The position numbers were made by a program, and so were the translations under genes. The notes under the pieces are model-generated. The model had not been told where the DNA came from. It saw nothing but the letters and a program-made list of their open reading frames with translations, and ran no database searches. A stretch of 64,000 nt of DNA, from the NCBI RefSeq assembly GCF_004011155.1, contig NZ_RJWG01000007.1, positions 53,746 to 117,745 of the forward strand, given 5' to 3'. Position 1 is the first letter of the stretch; each line of letters starts with the position of its first letter. Below, piece after piece: positions 36,139 through 45,669 of this stretch. This DNA comes from Clostridium prolinivorans (GTDB lineage Bacteria > Bacillota > Clostridia > Clostridiales > Clostridiaceae).

Positions 36139-36603
36139 ATGAAAAGAAAATATAAAAATTTGTGTGATGATATAGTTGCAGGAACATTTGCTGTTATAGG
36201 AATAAGCGCTGCTGCTTGTGCCATTTATAAATTTATGAAATGTAAAGAAGAAAAAAATCAGTATTATCAAGAAGATAAAAATGAGTGTTTTCAAGAAGAA
36301 AATCCATGTAATTATGAAAATGAAGAACTTAAAATAACAAAAAGTGCAAAAAAGGTTTTATTAAATAAAATAGGAGCTACTTATTCTGAAATAGAAGAAG
36401 CACAAAAGAACAATAAAACAGCTTTTGATTTAGCAAAAGAAAAGGGATTTAGTGAAGAACAGCTTAAAATGTTTATAAATCAAGATAGATTTTTATCTAT
36501 TGATGAATTAGTTTTAAATAGAAAAATAAGCAAAGAAATAGGTGAACACGTAAAAGAAAAAATTAAAGAACATACTGATAGATGGGATGGAAAAATTTTA
36601 TAA
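36139..36603 (+). CDS. Hypothetical membrane-anchored protein, DUF2680-like C-terminus
   Basis: A 154-residue protein with one N-terminal membrane helix (about residues 10-30, containing AVIGISAAACAIYKF), an acidic linker and a helical C-terminal half. The latter (SEIEEAQKNNKTAFDLAKEKGFSEEQLK...) resembles the DUF2680 repeat of clostridial exported proteins. Ribosome binding site AGGAGG. Its stop codon directly touches the 3' end of a convergent tRNA gene. Confidence 0.65.
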   Translation: MKRKYKNLCDDIVAGTFAVIGISAAACAIYKFMKCKEEKNQYYQEDKNECFQEENPCNYENEELKITKSAKKVLLNKIGATYSEIEEAQKNNKTAFDLAKEKGFSEEQLKMFINQDRFLSIDELVLNRKISKEIGEHVKEKIKEHTDRWDGKIL

Positions 36604-36680
36604 TGGTCGGAGTGACAGGATTTGAACCTGCGGCCTCATGCTCCCGAAGCACGCGCGCTACCAACTGCGCTACACCCCGA
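36604..36680 (-). tRNA. tRNA-Pro (anticodon CGG)
   Basis: Minus-strand 77-nt gene with encoded CCA. Acceptor TCGGGGT/ACTCCGA, D arm GCGC, anticodon stem-loop with TTCGGGA (anticodon CGG), T loop GTTCAAATC. No spacer separates its 3' end from the stop codon of the convergent gene. Confidence 0.93.
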
Positions 36681-36848
36681 TAAGATTTATATAATAATTA
36701 TATTTAAAAATAAAAAAAAGTTCAACAAAGATTTAAAAAAGGTAAAAACATAAGAATAAACTATATGTTTATTTATGATTATAACTCATTAATAAAATAT
36801 ATAGGCAATTATCCAATTGATTTATGAATTTATGAGATAGTTTCTGTA

Positions 36849-36882
36849 AATTATTTAGAAATATAAATTATTTAGAAATATA
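36849..36882. repeat. 17-bp tandem duplication
   Basis: AATTATTTAGAAATATA occurs twice head to tail (36849-36865, 36866-36882), between the two tRNA-Pro genes. Confidence 0.7.
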
Positions 36883-36890
36883 GAAGATAT

Positions 36891-36930
36891 AAAAAAATAA
36901 ATGAGTTATCATATGATAACTCATTTATTT
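36891..36930 (-). terminator. Terminator of tRNA-Pro(TGG): 36-bp perfect palindrome
   Basis: 36895-36912 is exactly complementary to 36913-36930, and on the minus strand a T run follows. It begins directly at the tRNA 3' end. Confidence 0.85.
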
Positions 36931-37007
36931 TGGTCGGGGTGACAGGGATTGAACCTGCGACCTCATGGTCCCAAACCACGCGCGCTCCCATCTGCGCCAC
37001 ACCCCGA
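36931..37007 (-). tRNA. tRNA-Pro (anticodon TGG)
   Basis: Minus-strand 77-nt gene with encoded CCA. Acceptor TCGGGGT/ACCCCGA, anticodon loop TTTGGGA (anticodon TGG), T loop GTTCAATCC. Very similar to the CGG gene 250 bp away. A TATAAT -10 lies upstream on the minus strand. Confidence 0.94.
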
Positions 37008-37072
37008 AGTACAATAAGTATTATATTATGAAAATGAGAAAAAATCAAGAGATTTTTATAAAAAATACAATA

Positions 37073-37104
37073 TAAGGTCTATGAAAAAAATACCATAGAC
37101 CTTA
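37073..37104 (-). terminator. Hairpin after the small membrane gene
   Basis: TAAGGTCTATG/CATAGACCTTA (37073-37083 with 37094-37104), 26 nt beyond the stop. The T run is weak. Confidence 0.55.
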
Positions 37105-37129
37105 TTAAAAATTAAAGGGGGAATCTAAT

Positions 37130-37453
37130 TTATTTTTGTTTTTCTACTTTATCTTTATCTCCTGTACCTTTTGTAGGGACTGTAGAAACTACAAATCCCA
37201 CTAAAATTGATACAAGAGAAGGTGCTATAATGTTTATATATTGAATGTATCTAGTACGATACATTATAAATGCTGCAATGCCAGTTATAGCCAATGAGGC
37301 TAAAAAAATAATAATAACAAATTTTGCAAAGGAACTAAGAAATTTTTCATAAATTTTATGTCTTGTTGAACCACTTATTATATTTTTAAACAAAAAGTAT
37401 GAAGCCATAATAATTATTATATCTACAGCGGCTGCTATTAAAAAATTTTTCAT
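37130..37453 (-). CDS. Small integral membrane protein (107 aa)
   Basis: Three membrane helices at about residues 4-24, 42-65 and 73-94 and a charged C-terminal tail rich in Lys/Asp. The first residues (MKNFLIAAAVDIIIIM) could also be a signal anchor. Start ATG preceded by GTGAGGTC. No family recognised; single gene between the tRNAs and a repeat. Confidence 0.6.
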   Translation of the reverse strand: MKNFLIAAAVDIIIIMASYFLFKNIISGSTRHKIYEKFLSSFAKFVIIIFLASLAITGIAAFIMYRTRYIQYINIIAPSLVSILVGFVVSTVPTKGTGDKDKVEKQK

Positions 37454-37628
37454 AACTAAGACCTCACTTTTAATTAAGGTAATATTAAATAAAATTTATT
37501 ATAAAATAGGTAAATATAAAAATATATCACGTTAGTTTTAAAAGTATAAGTAATATAATCAAAGTAATTTAATAATAAAGTTATACAAAATACTCTTAGG
37601 TATAGTTTTAACCAATTTTTATTTTTTT

Positions 37629-37823
37629 AGACATAAATAAAAAAATAAAAATTTAATATCAGTAATTTTAAATTCAATAAAATGTTCTAAAATTTTTATA
37701 CTATTGCCAGTAGCTTTACTGGTGCTTTTTTATATTTTTGTTCAACTATTAATGGGAATAGTTGTATATTAGGGCATTATCATAAATCAATTATAGACAT
37801 TAATAAAAAAATAAAAATTTAAT
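37629..37823 (+). repeat. Structured intergenic repeat family A, copy 1
   Basis: A core (about 37685-37794) is homologous to 57326-57439. It contains the hairpins CCAGTA/TACTGG and CAACTATT/AATAGTTG. It is flanked by a 29-bp direct repeat (37629-37657 and 37795-37823) with one mismatch. It ends 28 nt before the -35 of the amino acid transporter promoter. The remaining part of the gap 37454-37921 shows no gene. Confidence 0.65.
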
Positions 37824-37851
37824 TGCATAATTATAAAAAAACGTGTATAAT
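37823..37851 (+). promoter_or_regulatory. Promoter of the amino acid ABC transporter
   Basis: TTGCAT (37823-37828), 17 nt, TATAAT (37846-37851). The -35 is the immediate neighbour of the family A repeat. Confidence 0.75.
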
Positions 37852-37921
37852 GTTTCGTGAAATATGTAAAATACAAAATAAATATATAAACCTAATACTA
37901 AATACAGGGGGTCAAATTTAA

Positions 37922-38770
37922 ATGAAAAAGAGATATTTTAAATTGGCAGCATTTGCTCTTACAGCAATTTTAACAGTAGGATTATCAGGATGTGGAAGTA
38001 ATAAATCTGCTGGTGATAATACAAACTCAGATAAACAAGTAAAATCAGAAAGTAAATTAGATGAAATAAAGAAAAAAGGAAAGATAGTTTTAGGTACTAG
38101 TCCAGATTATCCTCCTTATGAATTTATTAAAGAAGAAAATGGCAAACAAACAGTTGTAGGTTTTGACATAGAAATTGCAAAGCTTATTGCAAAAGATTTA
38201 GGAGTTGAGCTTGAAATAAAAGAAATGGATTTTAAAGGGCTTTTAAGTGCTCTTCAAGCTGGAAGTATAGACATGGTATTAGCTGGTATGACTCCAAATG
38301 AAGATAGAAAAAAGAGTGTTGATTTTTCTAATGTATATTATACTGCAGTTCAAAAGGTTGTAGTAAGAGCTGAAGATAAAGATAAAATTAAATCTATAGA
38401 TGATCTAAAAGGAAAGAAAGTTGGCGTTCAAAAGGGTGCTATACAAGAAGAAATTGCAGCTAAACAGATGCCAAACTCTGAAGCTAAAGCTCTTTCAAAA
38501 ATTTCAGATATAACTTTAGCACTTAAAACTAAAAAAATAGATGCAGCAATTATAGAAGAACCAGTTGCTAAATCTAATGTTTCTGCAAATAGTGATTTAG
38601 CAATATCAGATATAAATTTAAAAACTGAAGAAGCAGGTTCAGCAGTTGCATTTAAAAAGGGAAATAAAGAACTTGTAGATGCAGTTAACAAAACAATAGA
38701 CAAACTTATACAAGATAAAACTATAGATAAATTAGTTACTGAAGCAACAAATTTATTTGAATCAAAATAA
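37922..38770 (+). CDS. Polar amino acid ABC transporter, substrate-binding lipoprotein
   Basis: A 282-residue lipoprotein: signal peptide and lipobox LSGCGSN (Cys near residue 24), then a SBP_bac_3 domain with GTSPDYPPYEF, GFDIEIAKLIAKDLG, LQAGSIDMVLAGMT and KVGVQKGAIQEE. It collects polar amino acids (Arg, Gln, His or Cys type) outside the membrane. The start follows GGGGGTCAAATTTA. A hairpin between it and the permease probably keeps its level higher than the membrane parts. Confidence 0.92.
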   Translation: MKKRYFKLAAFALTAILTVGLSGCGSNKSAGDNTNSDKQVKSESKLDEIKKKGKIVLGTSPDYPPYEFIKEENGKQTVVGFDIEIAKLIAKDLGVELEIKEMDFKGLLSALQAGSIDMVLAGMTPNEDRKKSVDFSNVYYTAVQKVVVRAEDKDKIKSIDDLKGKKVGVQKGAIQEEIAAKQMPNSEAKALSKISDITLALKTKKIDAAIIEEPVAKSNVSANSDLAISDINLKTEEAGSAVAFKKGNKELVDAVNKTIDKLIQDKTIDKLVTEATNLFESK

Positions 38771-38787
38771 AATATTAAATTAGTAAA

Positions 38788-38807
38788 GTTAGGCAGTAAT
38801 GCCTAAC
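38788..38807 (+). terminator. Internal attenuating hairpin of the transporter operon
   Basis: GTTAGGCA/TGCCTAAC with loop GTAA (38788-38807). Only a weak T tract follows (CTACTTTTA), consistent with partial termination and with protecting the binding-protein mRNA. Confidence 0.65.
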
Positions 38808-38959
38808 CTACTTTTATGTTTATATATATTTAGCATAAAAATAAATATTAGTTAAGCAGAGTAGTTTTTAAATAATTATTATATAATTAAATTATAATAA
38901 TCTATAGATTAACTTTTATTGATAATTATTTTAAATAAAAAAAGATAGGAGGAACTTAT

Positions 38960-39613
38960 TTGGATTTTTCGTTTTTGCCTAAATATTATATGTTTTTTAT
39001 AGATGGTGCAAAATTTACAATAATGCTTGCCTTTTTTACTGTTTTAATTGGGAGCATATTAGGTCTTTTCCTTGCACTTCTTAGAATATCGAAAATTAAA
39101 ATATTTAATTTTATAGCAGCAGCTTATGTTGAGTTTATAAGAGGGACTCCTCTTATGGTCCAAATTTTTATTATATATTATGCATTACCAGATATTATAG
39201 GAGTAAATTTACCAGAGATACCTTCAGCAATTATTGCATTAGCAGTAAATAGTGCAGCTTATGTTTCTGAAATAATAAGAGCTGGTATCCAAGCAGTTGA
39301 CAAAGGTCAGATGGAAGCAGCACGTTCACTTGGAATGCCTTATGGTATGGCTATGAGATATGTAATAGTACCACAGGCAATTAAGAATATACTTCCTGCA
39401 CTTGGTAACGAATTTGTTACTGTTATAAAAGAATCCTCAGTTGTTTCAGTTATAGGAATTAAAGAACTTATGTATAATACTGACACAGTAAGGGGTAATA
39501 CTTTTAGAGCTTTTGAGCCTTTAATAATAGGTGCATTTGTATATTTTGTTATGACTTTTTCTCTTTCAAAGCTTATGGGCTGGATTGAAAGGAGGATGAA
39601 AACTAGTGATTAA
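38960..39613 (+). CDS. Polar amino acid ABC transporter permease
   Basis: A 217-residue HisM/GlnP-type permease with five membrane helices. The motif that contacts the ATPase is seen in [23 protein letters not shown], and an early [10 protein letters not shown] is typical. The start is TTG behind AGGAGGAAC. Its last 8 nt overlap the ATPase gene. Confidence 0.92.
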   Translation: MDFSFLPKYYMFFIDGAKFTIMLAFFTVLIGSILGLFLALLRISKIKIFNFIAAAYVEFIRGTPLMVQIFIIYYALPDIIGVNLPEIPSAIIALAVNSAAYVSEIIRAGIQAVDKGQMEAARSLGMPYGMAMRYVIVPQAIKNILPALGNEFVTVIKESSVVSVIGIKELMYNTDTVRGNTFRAFEPLIIGAFVYFVMTFSLSKLMGWIERRMKTSD

Positions 39614-40328
39614 AGTAACTAATTTAAATAAATATTTTGGTAAACTTCATGTACTTAAAGATATAAATATTGAAATAAATAAAGGTGAAGTAGTTGTTAT
39701 TATAGGTCCAAGTGGTTCTGGCAAAAGTACTTTTTTAAGATGTTTAAATCGTCTTGAAGAACCAACTGAAGGAGAAATTATATTTGAAGGTACATCTATT
39801 ACAGATAAAAATACTAATATAAATATATTAAGGCAAAAAATGGGTATGGTTTTTCAACAATTTAATCTTTTCCCTAATATGACAGTTTTAGATAATATAA
39901 CTATTTCTCCAAGAAAGTTAAAAAAAGTTTCTAAAGAAGAAGCTGATAAAATAGCTTATGGTTTATTGAAAAGAATTGGACTTTCTGATAAGGCTCAAAG
40001 TTATCCAACACAACTTTCAGGAGGACAAAAACAGAGAATTGCTATAGCAAGAGCTTTGGCTATGTCTCCAGATGTTATGCTTTTTGATGAACCAACTTCA
40101 GCTCTTGATCCAGAGATGGTAGGGGAAGTTTTAGATGTTATGAAAGAATTAGCTTCAGAGGGAATGACAATGGTTGTTGTAACTCACGAAATGGGTTTTG
40201 CAAAAGAAGTAGGAGATAGAGTTATTTTTATGGATGAAGGGAAAATACTTGAACAGGGAACCCCTGATGAAATATTTAAAAGTCCTAAGGAAGATAGAAC
40301 AAAAGATTTTTTAAGAAAAGTTTTGTAA
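39606..40328 (+). CDS. Polar amino acid ABC transporter ATP-binding protein
   Basis: A 240-residue GlnQ-type ATPase: Walker [11 protein letters not shown] loop [16 protein letters not shown], signature [15 protein letters not shown], Walker [14 protein letters not shown] and H-switch [12 protein letters not shown] start with GGAGGATG upstream, inside the permease gene. Completes the importer. Confidence 0.95.
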   Translation: MIKVTNLNKYFGKLHVLKDINIEINKGEVVVIIGPSGSGKSTFLRCLNRLEEPTEGEIIFEGTSITDKNTNINILRQKMGMVFQQFNLFPNMTVLDNITISPRKLKKVSKEEADKIAYGLLKRIGLSDKAQSYPTQLSGGQKQRIAIARALAMSPDVMLFDEPTSALDPEMVGEVLDVMKELASEGMTMVVVTHEMGFAKEVGDRVIFMDEGKILEQGTPDEIFKSPKEDRTKDFLRKVL

Positions 40329-40331
40329 AAT

Positions 40332-40357
40332 AAAAAACTGAGATATCTCAGTTTTTT
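40332..40357 (+). terminator. Terminator of the transporter operon
   Basis: Perfect 26-bp palindrome AAAAAACTGAGAT/ATCTCAGTTTTTT with T run, 3 nt after the ATPase stop. Confidence 0.88.
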
Positions 40358-40417
40358 ATTTTTGTAATATTTAATTTTGTCACTAATAGATGTGGACTAA
40401 TGTCGTGTATGTTTAAA

Positions 40418-40446
40418 TTGAATGAAAACGATTTGCAATATATAAT
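40418..40446 (+). promoter_or_regulatory. Promoter of the mtl operon with cre-like operator in the spacer
   Basis: TTGAAT (40418-40423), 17 nt, TATAAT (40441-40446). The spacer holds TGAAAACGATTTGCA (40423-40437), a CcpA cre-like site with a perfect left half and one extra base in the right half. Implies carbon catabolite repression. The leader to mtlA is about 155 nt. Confidence 0.65.
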
Positions 40447-40609
40447 AAAATCAAGATAAAGAAAAGGAGTTCTGCAGAAAGCCTTATTCATTTATATTAA
40501 TAACAATCATAATATTTTATTTACGAAAAATCTAATTAGCAAACATTTGTTAAGACGTAATAATAATTATACTAAATAATTTATAATTTTAAAATAGGAG
40601 GGAAGTAAG

Positions 40610-42010
40610 ATGGCAAATCTACAAACTAATGCAGCAGTTAAAAAGGGAAAGACTCAAGAACAAATTCAAAGATTTGGACGTTTTTTAAGCGGTATGGTTA
40701 TGCCAAATATTGGTGCATTTATAGCTTGGGGACTTATAACGGCATTATTTATTCCTACTGGATGGATACCAAATGAAAATTTAGCAAAATTAGTTGGACC
40801 TATGATAACTTATCTTCTTCCACTTTTAATAGGTTATACTGGTGGTAAGATTGTCAGCGGAGTTAGAGGTGGAGTACTTGGAGCTATAGCTACAATGGGA
40901 GTTATAGTTGGAGCTAGTGTACCAATGTTTTTAGGTGCAATGATTGTGGGACCTTTAGCAGGTTTTATTATAAAGAAGTTTGATGAGGCAATAGATGGGA
41001 AAATACCTGCAGGCTTTGAAATGTTAGTAAATAATTTTTCAGCAGGAATTATTGGAGCTTTACTTACATTGATTGCTTATTTAGGAATAGGACCAGTAGT
41101 TCAAGGATTAAATAATATTTTAAAATCTGGAGTTGAGGCAATAGTAAATGCAGGGTTACTCCCACTAGCTTCTATATTTGTTGAACCAGGTAAAATTCTT
41201 TTCTTAAATAATGCTATTAATCACGGAGTATTAGGACCTATAGGAATTCAAGAAGCTAAGGATTTTGGTAAATCTATATTTTTCTTAATTGAAACTAACC
41301 CAGGTCCAGGACTTGGAATACTTTTAGCATATTGGATGTTTGCAAAGGGTATGATAAAACAGTCAGCACCAGGTGCTATTATAATTCACTTTTTAGGTGG
41401 AATACATGAAATATATTTTCCATATGTTCTTATGAATCCAGCATTACTATTGGCAGTAATAGCAGGTGGAGCAAGCGGAGTATTAACCTTTAGCATTTTA
41501 GGAGCTGGGCTTGTTGCGACACCATCACCAGGAAGTATTATTGCTCTATTAACAATGACACCTAAAGGAAGCTATTTTGGAGTAATAGCTGGAGTTATTG
41601 TATCAACAGTAGTATCTTTCTTAGTAGCATCTTACTTTGTTAAGAAAAATGCAGATAAGATGGATGATTCAGAACTAACTGATGCTAAAGATAAAGTTAA
41701 AGAATTAAAGAATGTGTCAAATGTATCAGTAAAGAAAAATGTCAGCAGAATAATATTTGCTTGTGACGCTGGAATGGGTTCTAGTGCTATGGGAGCTACT
41801 ACATTAAGAAATAAACTTAAAAAAGCTGGACTTAATATAGAAGTAGTTCACTGTGCAGTAGATGAAGTCCCATCTGATGCAGAAATAGTTATAACCCACG
41901 AAAGTTTAACTGACAGAGCAAGAAGAAAAGCTCCAAATGCAGAGCATATATCTATAAAGAATTTTATGAACAGTCCAGAATATGATGAATTAGTAAAAAG
42001 ATTGTTATAA
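40610..42010 (+). CDS. mtlA: PTS mannitol-type transporter, EIICB
   Basis: A 466-residue membrane permease and phosphotransferase. The EIIC part (residues 1-350) has [17 protein letters not shown] and the substrate/phosphate motif [13 protein letters not shown] near residue 264. The EIIB domain follows, with the phosphocysteine C385 in [14 protein letters not shown]. The EIIA domain is separate (mtlF), as in many Firmicutes. Ribosome binding site AGGAGGGAAG. Imports and phosphorylates mannitol, or a closely related hexitol, to the 1-phosphate. Confidence 0.92.
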   Translation: MANLQTNAAVKKGKTQEQIQRFGRFLSGMVMPNIGAFIAWGLITALFIPTGWIPNENLAKLVGPMITYLLPLLIGYTGGKIVSGVRGGVLGAIATMGVIVGASVPMFLGAMIVGPLAGFIIKKFDEAIDGKIPAGFEMLVNNFSAGIIGALLTLIAYLGIGPVVQGLNNILKSGVEAIVNAGLLPLASIFVEPGKILFLNNAINHGVLGPIGIQEAKDFGKSIFFLIETNPGPGLGILLAYWMFAKGMIKQSAPGAIIIHFLGGIHEIYFPYVLMNPALLLAVIAGGASGVLTFSILGAGLVATPSPGSIIALLTMTPKGSYFGVIAGVIVSTVVSFLVASYFVKKNADKMDDSELTDAKDKVKELKNVSNVSVKKNVSRIIFACDAGMGSSAMGATTLRNKLKKAGLNIEVVHCAVDEVPSDAEIVITHESLTDRARRKAPNAEHISIKNFMNSPEYDELVKRLL

Positions 42011-42082
42011 TACTCAAAAATAAATAGGCAGGCGGCGGAGTAATATCCGCTGCTACCCCTTTTAATAATAAGGTGGTTAAGC

Positions 42083-44155
42083 ATGAATAAAATAAAAGTT
42101 ACACTAAGACAAAAGGAAATATTAAAAATAATATGCAGTGAATATAGATATATAACTGTATCTAGTATAGCTGAAAAATTAGGAATAAGCTCTAGAACAG
42201 TATTAAGGGAACTTGAAGATATAGAAGGTTTTCTTAAAGCTTATAATTGCAGTTTGGATAAAAAATCAGGCATGGGTATAAAGCTAAAGGGAAAAGATGA
42301 AGATAGAAAAAATGTTTTAAATAGTTTAGAACAAAACAAAGAGATAAAAAATTATTCTTCAAAAGAAAGGCAAATTATTATTTTATCAGAACTTCTCAAT
42401 GAAAAGGAACCTATAAAGCTTTTTAATTTTACTAAATCTTTAAATGTTAGCGAAGGAACAGTAAGTCATGATTTGGATAAAATTGAAAAGTGGCTTAAAG
42501 ATTATAAATTAAAATTAATAAGAAAACCAGGGGTTGGAGTATATATTGAAGGTAAAGAAGAAGAATTTAGAAAAGCTATAGTTAATTTAATTTATGAAAA
42601 TATGAATGAAATGGAACTTTTAGATTTGATTAGAGAAAATTTATCTGTATATGTAAATACAAGAGAAAAATTATTAAATTTTATAGATAAAGATATAATT
42701 AGGAAATTAGAAACCTTGATATTTGAAGTAGAAAATACATTTAATTATAAATTAGCAGATAATGCATGTGTTGCTCTTATTGTTCATTTAGCTCTTGCTA
42801 TAGAAAGAATAAAAAAAGATGAAAAAATAAGAATGGATAAAGTTTTTTTACAAGGACTTAAAAAATATGATGAGTTTAAAATAGCTAAATATTTATCTAT
42901 AAAAATATCAAAGGAATTTAATATAGAAATACCAGAAGATGAAGTAGGCTATATAACTATGCATTTAAGAGGTTCAAAAAGTTTTGAAGGTAAAAATTCA
43001 GATAATGAACTTGAAAGTTTAGCTAAAGAAATGATTAAAATAGCAGAAATTGAAACTGGAAGCTTTTTAGAATACAATGAGCAGTCTATATTATGGCTTA
43101 CTAATCATTTAGGACCAGCAATAAATAGATTAAAGATGAAAATGAATATTAGAAATCCTCTGCTTAAGGAAATTAAAGAACATTATCCAGAGATTTTTAA
43201 ATTAGCTAAAAAATGTGTTGAACCAGTTGAAAAAAAATATAATATCAATATGCCTGAATCAGAAATAGCTTATATTGCTATGCATTTAGGAGCAGTGTTA
43301 GAAAAAGGGAAATCCGTAAAAAGAACTTATAAAATTGTGATTTCTTGTACCACAGGCATAGGGACATCAAGACTTCTTGCAGCAAGAATTGAAAAGGAAT
43401 ATGACAATATTAAAGTTATTGATATTATATCTTCAATTAATATAGATGAAGATTTTCTTATAAATAAAGGTATAGATTTTATTATTTCTACTGTACCTAT
43501 TGAAACAACAAAACTTCCAGTAGCAATAGTAAATCCATTGTTTTTTCAAAAAGATAAAGAATTAGTAGATAATTTGATGAAACAGATTAAAAATACTCCA
43601 ATTAATAAAAATAAAATACAAGAAGATTCAACGAATTTAAAGGATAAGTTATCAAAGATTAACATTTACACAGAAGGCATTTTGCAAATTTTAGATAATA
43701 TTTTTGTATATGATTATAATAATTTTAATAATATAGATGAAATTATAAAAGAAGTTAGCTTTAAACTTGGGGATTCCCCAAATAATAAAGATTATATTGA
43801 AAAAGATTTAATGGCAAGAGAAAAAATAGGAAGTACAATTCTAACAGGATTTGAAACTATGCTGCTTCATTGTAAAACATCAGGAGTAAAACAATTAATT
43901 TTTGGTGCAGTTAGGCTAAAAGAACATTTATCTGTAATAAATACAGAAGGTGAATATGAAAATATAAATCTTGCCATTATTATGTTAGTACCAAAAGATT
44001 GTAATAAAATGCATCTAGATATTATGGGATTTTTAAGTACAAAGCTAATTGAAGAACCTGACTTTATTGATTGTTTAAAAAAAGCTGATAAAGAGGATAT
44101 ATATTTAAAATTAAATAATTTTCTTGATGAGTTTTATAAAACAAAATTTAATTAA
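42083..44155 (+). CDS. mtlR: MtlR-type PTS-regulated transcriptional activator
   Basis: A 690-residue BglG/MtlR-type activator. Two helix-turn-helix domains (residues about 5-60 and 90-140) precede two PRDs (about 170-400, with His residues in HLALAIERI/MHLRGS and NHLGPAI/MHLGAVL). An EIIB-like domain (ISCTTGIGTSRLL, Cys about 425) and an EIIA-like domain (LTGFETMLLHCK) follow. Phosphorylation by the PTS tunes activity. Encoded within the operon it should activate, between mtlA and mtlF. Confidence 0.9.
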   Translation: MNKIKVTLRQKEILKIICSEYRYITVSSIAEKLGISSRTVLRELEDIEGFLKAYNCSLDKKSGMGIKLKGKDEDRKNVLNSLEQNKEIKNYSSKERQIIILSELLNEKEPIKLFNFTKSLNVSEGTVSHDLDKIEKWLKDYKLKLIRKPGVGVYIEGKEEEFRKAIVNLIYENMNEMELLDLIRENLSVYVNTREKLLNFIDKDIIRKLETLIFEVENTFNYKLADNACVALIVHLALAIERIKKDEKIRMDKVFLQGLKKYDEFKIAKYLSIKISKEFNIEIPEDEVGYITMHLRGSKSFEGKNSDNELESLAKEMIKIAEIETGSFLEYNEQSILWLTNHLGPAINRLKMKMNIRNPLLKEIKEHYPEIFKLAKKCVEPVEKKYNINMPESEIAYIAMHLGAVLEKGKSVKRTYKIVISCTTGIGTSRLLAARIEKEYDNIKVIDIISSINIDEDFLINKGIDFIISTVPIETTKLPVAIVNPLFFQKDKELVDNLMKQIKNTPINKNKIQEDSTNLKDKLSKINIYTEGILQILDNIFVYDYNNFNNIDEIIKEVSFKLGDSPNNKDYIEKDLMAREKIGSTILTGFETMLLHCKTSGVKQLIFGAVRLKEHLSVINTEGEYENINLAIIMLVPKDCNKMHLDIMGFLSTKLIEEPDFIDCLKKADKEDIYLKLNNFLDEFYKTKFN

Positions 44156-44189
44156 CCATAAAAATCAGACTATATAGGAGGAATTCAAT

Positions 44190-44711
44190 GTGGGATTTAA
44201 ATTTTTTTCAAGTTTAAATAACAAAAAGGAAAGTTCATGCGAAAAAAAAGTACAGTTAGAAACTAATTATGAAAATAAAGAGAATGAAATATTATTAAAA
44301 AGCAATATTAAGCTTAATTTACCTTCAGTAGATAAATATGAGGCTATAAAAATGGCAGGTAAACTTTTAGTAGAAAGTGGATATGTTGATGAAAATTACA
44401 TTCAAGCAATGATTGAAAGAGAAAATGATTTGAGTACTTATATGGGTAATGGTGTAGCTATACCTCATGGGGTAGGAAAAGCTAAACAATTTATTAAAAA
44501 ATCCGGCATTGTAGTACTTCAATTTCCAGAAGGCATAGATTTTGGTGAAGAAAAAGCTTACCTTGTTATTGGAATAGCAGGTGTTGGAGATGAGCATATT
44601 AATATACTTTCTAATATTGCCACTATAATAGGCGAAGACGAGAACAAAATTCAGGAACTAAAAATGACAAAGGATGTGAATTATATTTATGAAACCTTTA
44701 CAGCAAATTAA
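44190..44711 (+). CDS. mtlF: PTS mannitol-type EIIA component
   Basis: A 173-residue EIIA protein with active His93 in GNGVAIPHG. The usual EIIA body begins at about residue 37 (LLKSNIKLNL); residues 1-36 are an unusual Lys/Asn-rich extension. The start is GTG 44190. It overlaps an ATG (44188) that is out of frame and would give only a 9-residue product. The AGGAGG serves both. The next gene begins 22 nt before its stop. Confidence 0.88.
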   Translation: MGFKFFSSLNNKKESSCEKKVQLETNYENKENEILLKSNIKLNLPSVDKYEAIKMAGKLLVESGYVDENYIQAMIERENDLSTYMGNGVAIPHGVGKAKQFIKKSGIVVLQFPEGIDFGEEKAYLVIGIAGVGDEHINILSNIATIIGEDENKIQELKMTKDVNYIYETFTAN

Positions 44712-45669
44712 ATTAGTAACAGTAACATTAAATCCAGCAGTAGATAAAACTGTAGAAATTAATGATTTTAAAGCTGGAGATGTTAATAGAATATCATCTA
44801 TAAGATTAGATGCAGGTGGAAAAGGAATAAATGTTTCAAAAGTTATTAAAAGCCTTAATGGAGAAAGCATAGCACTTGGAATTCTTTCAGGGAAAAATGG
44901 AGAATTTATAAGAGATTATTTAAATTCTTTAAATATTGAAAATAATTTTGTGTTTACTAAAGGAGAAACAAGAACAAATCTTAAAATTATAGATAGTATC
45001 AATAAAAAAAATACAGATATAAATGAACCTGGGAATATTGTATCTATAGAAGATTTAAATAGGCTTGAAGAAAGCATTTTTAAAGTAGTAAATAAAGATA
45101 GCATATTAATTTTATCAGGCAGTGTACCAGAAGGCGTTCCTAAAGATATTTATGCAGTTTGGATAAAAAAGGCTAAAGAGCAAGGAGCAAAAACTATATT
45201 GGATGCAGATGGAGAATTATTAAAAGAAGGAGTAAAAGCAGGTCCATATTTAGTTAAACCTAATATTCATGAACTTGAAAAATTCTGTAATAAAAAACTT
45301 GAGAGTATGAAAGATGTAGTTGAATCTGCTGAAGAATTCTTTAAATATGGAGTTGAAAGAGTTGTTGTATCTTTAGGCAAAGATGGAGGACTATTTATAG
45401 ATAAAGATAATGTCATTCATGCTGAAGGTATTAAAGTACCTGTTAAAAGTACTGTAGGTGCAGGAGATTCTATGGTAGCAGCTTTAGCACTAAGCATTGA
45501 AAGAAACTATTCTTTAGAAAAAGCTGTAGTATTATCAACAGCTGTTAGTGCTGCAAATGTTATGACATCTGGAACAGAACCTGCAGAACTTAAAGATATT
45601 TTAGAATTAGAAAAAAAAGTAAAATTTAAATATATAATAAGAAAAGGTGGTAGAGATTATGAAGACTAA
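44689..45669 (+). CDS. fruK: PfkB-family 1-phosphofructokinase-like kinase
   Basis: A 326-residue PfkB sugar-phosphate kinase with TVTLNPAVDKTVEI at the N-terminus, GGKGINVSKVIKSLNG, and the C-terminal signature STVGAGDSMVAAL with the catalytic Asp. Closest in sequence to FruK (fructose-1-phosphate to fructose-1,6-bisphosphate) and to LacC (tagatose-6-phosphate kinase). It overlaps mtlF by 23 nt and the following dehydrogenase by 11 nt, so it is firmly part of the mtl operon, which is not usual for mannitol operons. Confidence 0.85.
   Translation: MKPLQQIKLVTVTLNPAVDKTVEINDFKAGDVNRISSIRLDAGGKGINVSKVIKSLNGESIALGILSGKNGEFIRDYLNSLNIENNFVFTKGETRTNLKIIDSINKKNTDINEPGNIVSIEDLNRLEESIFKVVNKDSILILSGSVPEGVPKDIYAVWIKKAKEQGAKTILDADGELLKEGVKAGPYLVKPNIHELEKFCNKKLESMKDVVESAEEFFKYGVERVVVSLGKDGGLFIDKDNVIHAEGIKVPVKSTVGAGDSMVAALALSIERNYSLEKAVVLSTAVSAANVMTSGTEPAELKDILELEKKVKFKYIIRKGGRDYED

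Noticed and set aside
36849..36930. CRISPR array
   Set aside because: Only one tandem duplication and one palindrome; no regularly spaced repeats, no cas genes anywhere in the window.
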